From: Frankiaceae bacterium
GTDB taxonomy: Bacteria; Actinomycetota; Actinomycetes; JAVEEB01
NCBI GenBank assembly: GCA_030840665.1
Contig: JAVEEB010000247.1
Coordinates: forward strand, 1 to 6,475
Direction: 5' to 3'
DNA: 6,475 nucleotides
The translations under genes and the position numbers were made by a program. Below, piece after piece: positions 5,134 to 6,475 of the stretch. Numbering within the stretch: position 1 is the stretch's first letter; each line of letters starts with the position of its first letter. Below the pieces are notes generated by a model that did not search any database, was not told the DNA's origin, and saw only the letters and a list, made by a program, of their open reading frames with translations.

Positions 5134-6381
5134 ATGAGGTCGGTCGCGGAACATCTCGCTGCAGTCCTGTCCCTCGGTGCGCCCCTGCCCGCCGTCACCG
5201 TGCCGCTCGCGAAGGCATTGGGTTGTGTGCTGGCCGCGCCGGTGCGGGCGGCGACTCCCCTGCCTCCGTACGACTCGTCGGCGATGGACGGCTACGGCGT
5301 CCGCGCGGCCGACGTTGCGCTTGTGCCGGTGACGCTGGCGGTGCTAGATGCGGCGCCGGCCGGGTCGCCCGCCGCGCTTACCGAGCTGCCGGCCGGCGCC
5401 TGCGTGCGCATCCTCACCGGGGGCCTCGTCCCCCCGTACGTCGATGCCGTCGTCGCCGTCGAGCAGACGGACGGTGGTCGTACGACGGTACGTATCGATG
5501 TGTCGGCGCCCGTCGGGCAGTCGATTCGACGGGCGGGCGAAGAACTCCCGGCGGGCGCCGTCGTCATTCCCGCCGGCCGCCGGCTCAGCCCGGCCGGAAT
5601 CATGGCGGCCGCCGCAGCCGGCTCGGGCACGGTGACCGTCTTCCGCCGGCCGCGCGTCGCGGTGCTCTCGACCGGTGACGAGCTCGTAGCGGCAGGGTCC
5701 CCGCTGGGGCTCGGCCAGCTGCCGGACAGCAACGGGCCCGGCCTCGCGGCGGCGGTGCGGGCCGCCGGCGGCGAGGTCGTCGCGGTCGAACACGCCCCCG
5801 ACGACGTGGCAGCGGTCGCCGCCACCCTGGCGCGGCTCGGCTCGCTGGCGGATCTCGTCCTGTCGACGGGCGGCGTGAGCGCCGGCGCCGAGAACGACCC
5901 GATCCGGGCTGCGCTGGAAGGGTCGCCGGACGTTCAGTTCGTGGCGGTCGCGATGCAGCCGGGCAAGCCGCAGGCGATCGGCCGCGTCGGATCGGCCGCG
6001 TATCTCGGTTTCCCCGGCAATCCCGTGTCCTCACTGGTTTCCTGGACGGTTTTCGGCCGCCCCTTGTTGCGGTCCATGGCGGGCGTTTCAGCCGTGTCAC
6101 CGGTTTCGGCGGCAGTCGGCGCGCCCGCGACCGTCGCGATCCTGGCGGCCGACGTGCAGGCCTTGCCGCAACGCCAGCGGTACGTGCGGGCGCGGCTCAC
6201 TCGCGCGCCCGATGGGGGCCCCGCGGGCGCGGGGGCGCTGGCCGTCGTACCCATCGATGGGTACGGGAGCCACCTCGTCGGCGGGCTCGGCGAGACGGAC
6301 TGCTTCATCGAGATCCCGCCCGGCGCCGAGACCCACGAGGCCGGTTCAGCGGTTCGCATCGTGCTACTGGAGGGCTCATGA
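5134..6381 (+). CDS. moeA: Molybdopterin molybdenumtransferase MoeA
   Basis: Cytoplasmic enzyme that inserts molybdenum into adenylylated molybdopterin, the last common step of molybdenum cofactor synthesis. The 415 residues match the family length and domain order. Visible motifs: SSAMDGYGV (48-56), ILTGG followed by DAVVAVE (93-110), IRRAGEE (131-137), VLSTGDELV (177-185), LPDSNG (196-201), STGGVSAG with D255, QPGKP (275-279), and GFPGNPVSS (292-300), then the C-terminal domain 4. Residues that correspond, by motif, to catalytic acids known in E. coli MoeA are D52, E137, E183, D224 and D255; E137 is Glu where most relatives have Asp. The region usually reading P-x-G-A-D-A-V-V is PPYVDAVV here. 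ATG 5134 is chosen because GAGG lies 6 nt upstream and the protein begins at the family start; the open frame extends back to 4885 but only as antisense to moaD. moeA overlaps moaC by ATGA, implying translational coupling. Confidence 0.96.
   Translation: MRSVAEHLAAVLSLGAPLPAVTVPLAKALGCVLAAPVRAATPLPPYDSSAMDGYGVRAADVALVPVTLAVLDAAPAGSPAALTELPAGACVRILTGGLVPPYVDAVVAVEQTDGGRTTVRIDVSAPVGQSIRRAGEELPAGAVVIPAGRRLSPAGIMAAAAAGSGTVTVFRRPRVAVLSTGDELVAAGSPLGLGQLPDSNGPGLAAAVRAAGGEVVAVEHAPDDVAAVAATLARLGSLADLVLSTGGVSAGAENDPIRAALEGSPDVQFVAVAMQPGKPQAIGRVGSAAYLGFPGNPVSSLVSWTVFGRPLLRSMAGVSAVSPVSAAVGAPATVAILAADVQALPQRQRYVRARLTRAPDGGPAGAGALAVVPIDGYGSHLVGGLGETDCFIEIPPGAETHEAGSAVRIVLLEGS
6246..6265. repeat. 20-bp perfect palindrome inside moeA
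   Basis: The arms CGTACCCATC (6246-6255) and GATGGGTACG (6256-6265) are exact reverse complements with no spacer. The site covers codons for VVPIDGYG in MoeA domain 4 and includes GTA, GAT and GGG, codons less favoured in GC-rich genes. See the findings for its possible meaning. Confidence 0.85.
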
Positions 6382-6475
6382 CGGCCGACGGGTTTCCGCA
6401 CCTGACCGCGACGGGCGAGGCCCGCATGGTCGATGTCGGTGGCAAGGTGCCCTCGGCCCGCGAGGCAGTGGCGAC
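6378..6475 (+). CDS. moaC: Cyclic pyranopterin monophosphate synthase MoaC, N-terminal fragment
   Basis: MoaC converts 3',8-cyclo-7,8-dihydro-GTP, made by MoaA, into cyclic pyranopterin monophosphate, the first stable pterin of molybdenum cofactor synthesis. Only 32 codons are inside the window, but they show the characteristic MoaC opening: HLTATGEARMVDVGGK followed by AREAVA (residues 8-32), matching the family pattern LTH...GEA.MVDVS.K....REA. The usual Ser after MVDV is Gly here. The catalytic residues lie further on, past the right edge. The ATG overlaps the moeA stop (ATGA), and GGAGGG (6369-6374) inside the end of moeA supplies a ribosome binding site three bases before it, so the two genes should be translated together. 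Confidence 0.93.
   Translation, partial: MTADGFPHLTATGEARMVDVGGKVPSAREAVA

Noticed and set aside
4787..5137. A 116-codon plus-strand frame antisense to moaD as a protein-coding gene
   Set aside because: It mirrors a clear, complete MoaD, has no recognisable motif, and its start codon lies in a hairpin loop. Kept only as a transcription question in the findings.

Overview
The window is high-GC bacterial DNA. Short counts gave 72% G+C in hrpA (1261-1360) and 56% in the gene that follows it (2601-2700). Protein families, GTG starts, TAnnnT-type -10 boxes and terminators lacking long T tracts all point to an actinobacterium; the genus cannot be read from the sequence.

Layout: bases 1-2589 are the C-terminal two thirds of an HrpA-type DEAH RNA helicase, already open at base 1. 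It abuts, stop codon to stop codon (TAG|CTA), a minus-strand gene for an unrecognised membrane-anchored or secreted protein (2590-3231). A 170-bp divergent gap with two overlapping inverted repeats leads to a plus-strand YCII-family (YciI-like) small protein (3402-3737), a four-helix DUF2231 membrane protein (3839-4351) and a three-helix small membrane protein (4444-4737) with a promoter that looks leaderless. A strong hairpin at 4779-4799 separates this block from the molybdenum cofactor genes.

Molybdenum cofactor (Moco) block: moaD (minus, 4817-5077) and moeA (plus, 5134-6381) are divergent across 56 bp that hold a perfect 7-bp hairpin made of two GGGCGCCC units. moeA overlaps moaC by an ATGA; moaC runs off the right edge after 32 codons. 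Together they cover three steps: MoaC makes cyclic pyranopterin monophosphate, MoaD carries the sulfur that MoaD/MoaE put on it, and MoeA inserts molybdenum.

I see no mobile element, CRISPR array, tRNA, rRNA or defence system. The gene content is mostly ordinary. The points worth a second look are regulatory-scale: a 20-bp perfect palindrome inside moeA, the moaD/moeA hairpin, a -10-like motif running into a hairpin opposite moaD, and a Glu in MoeA where the family usually has Asp.
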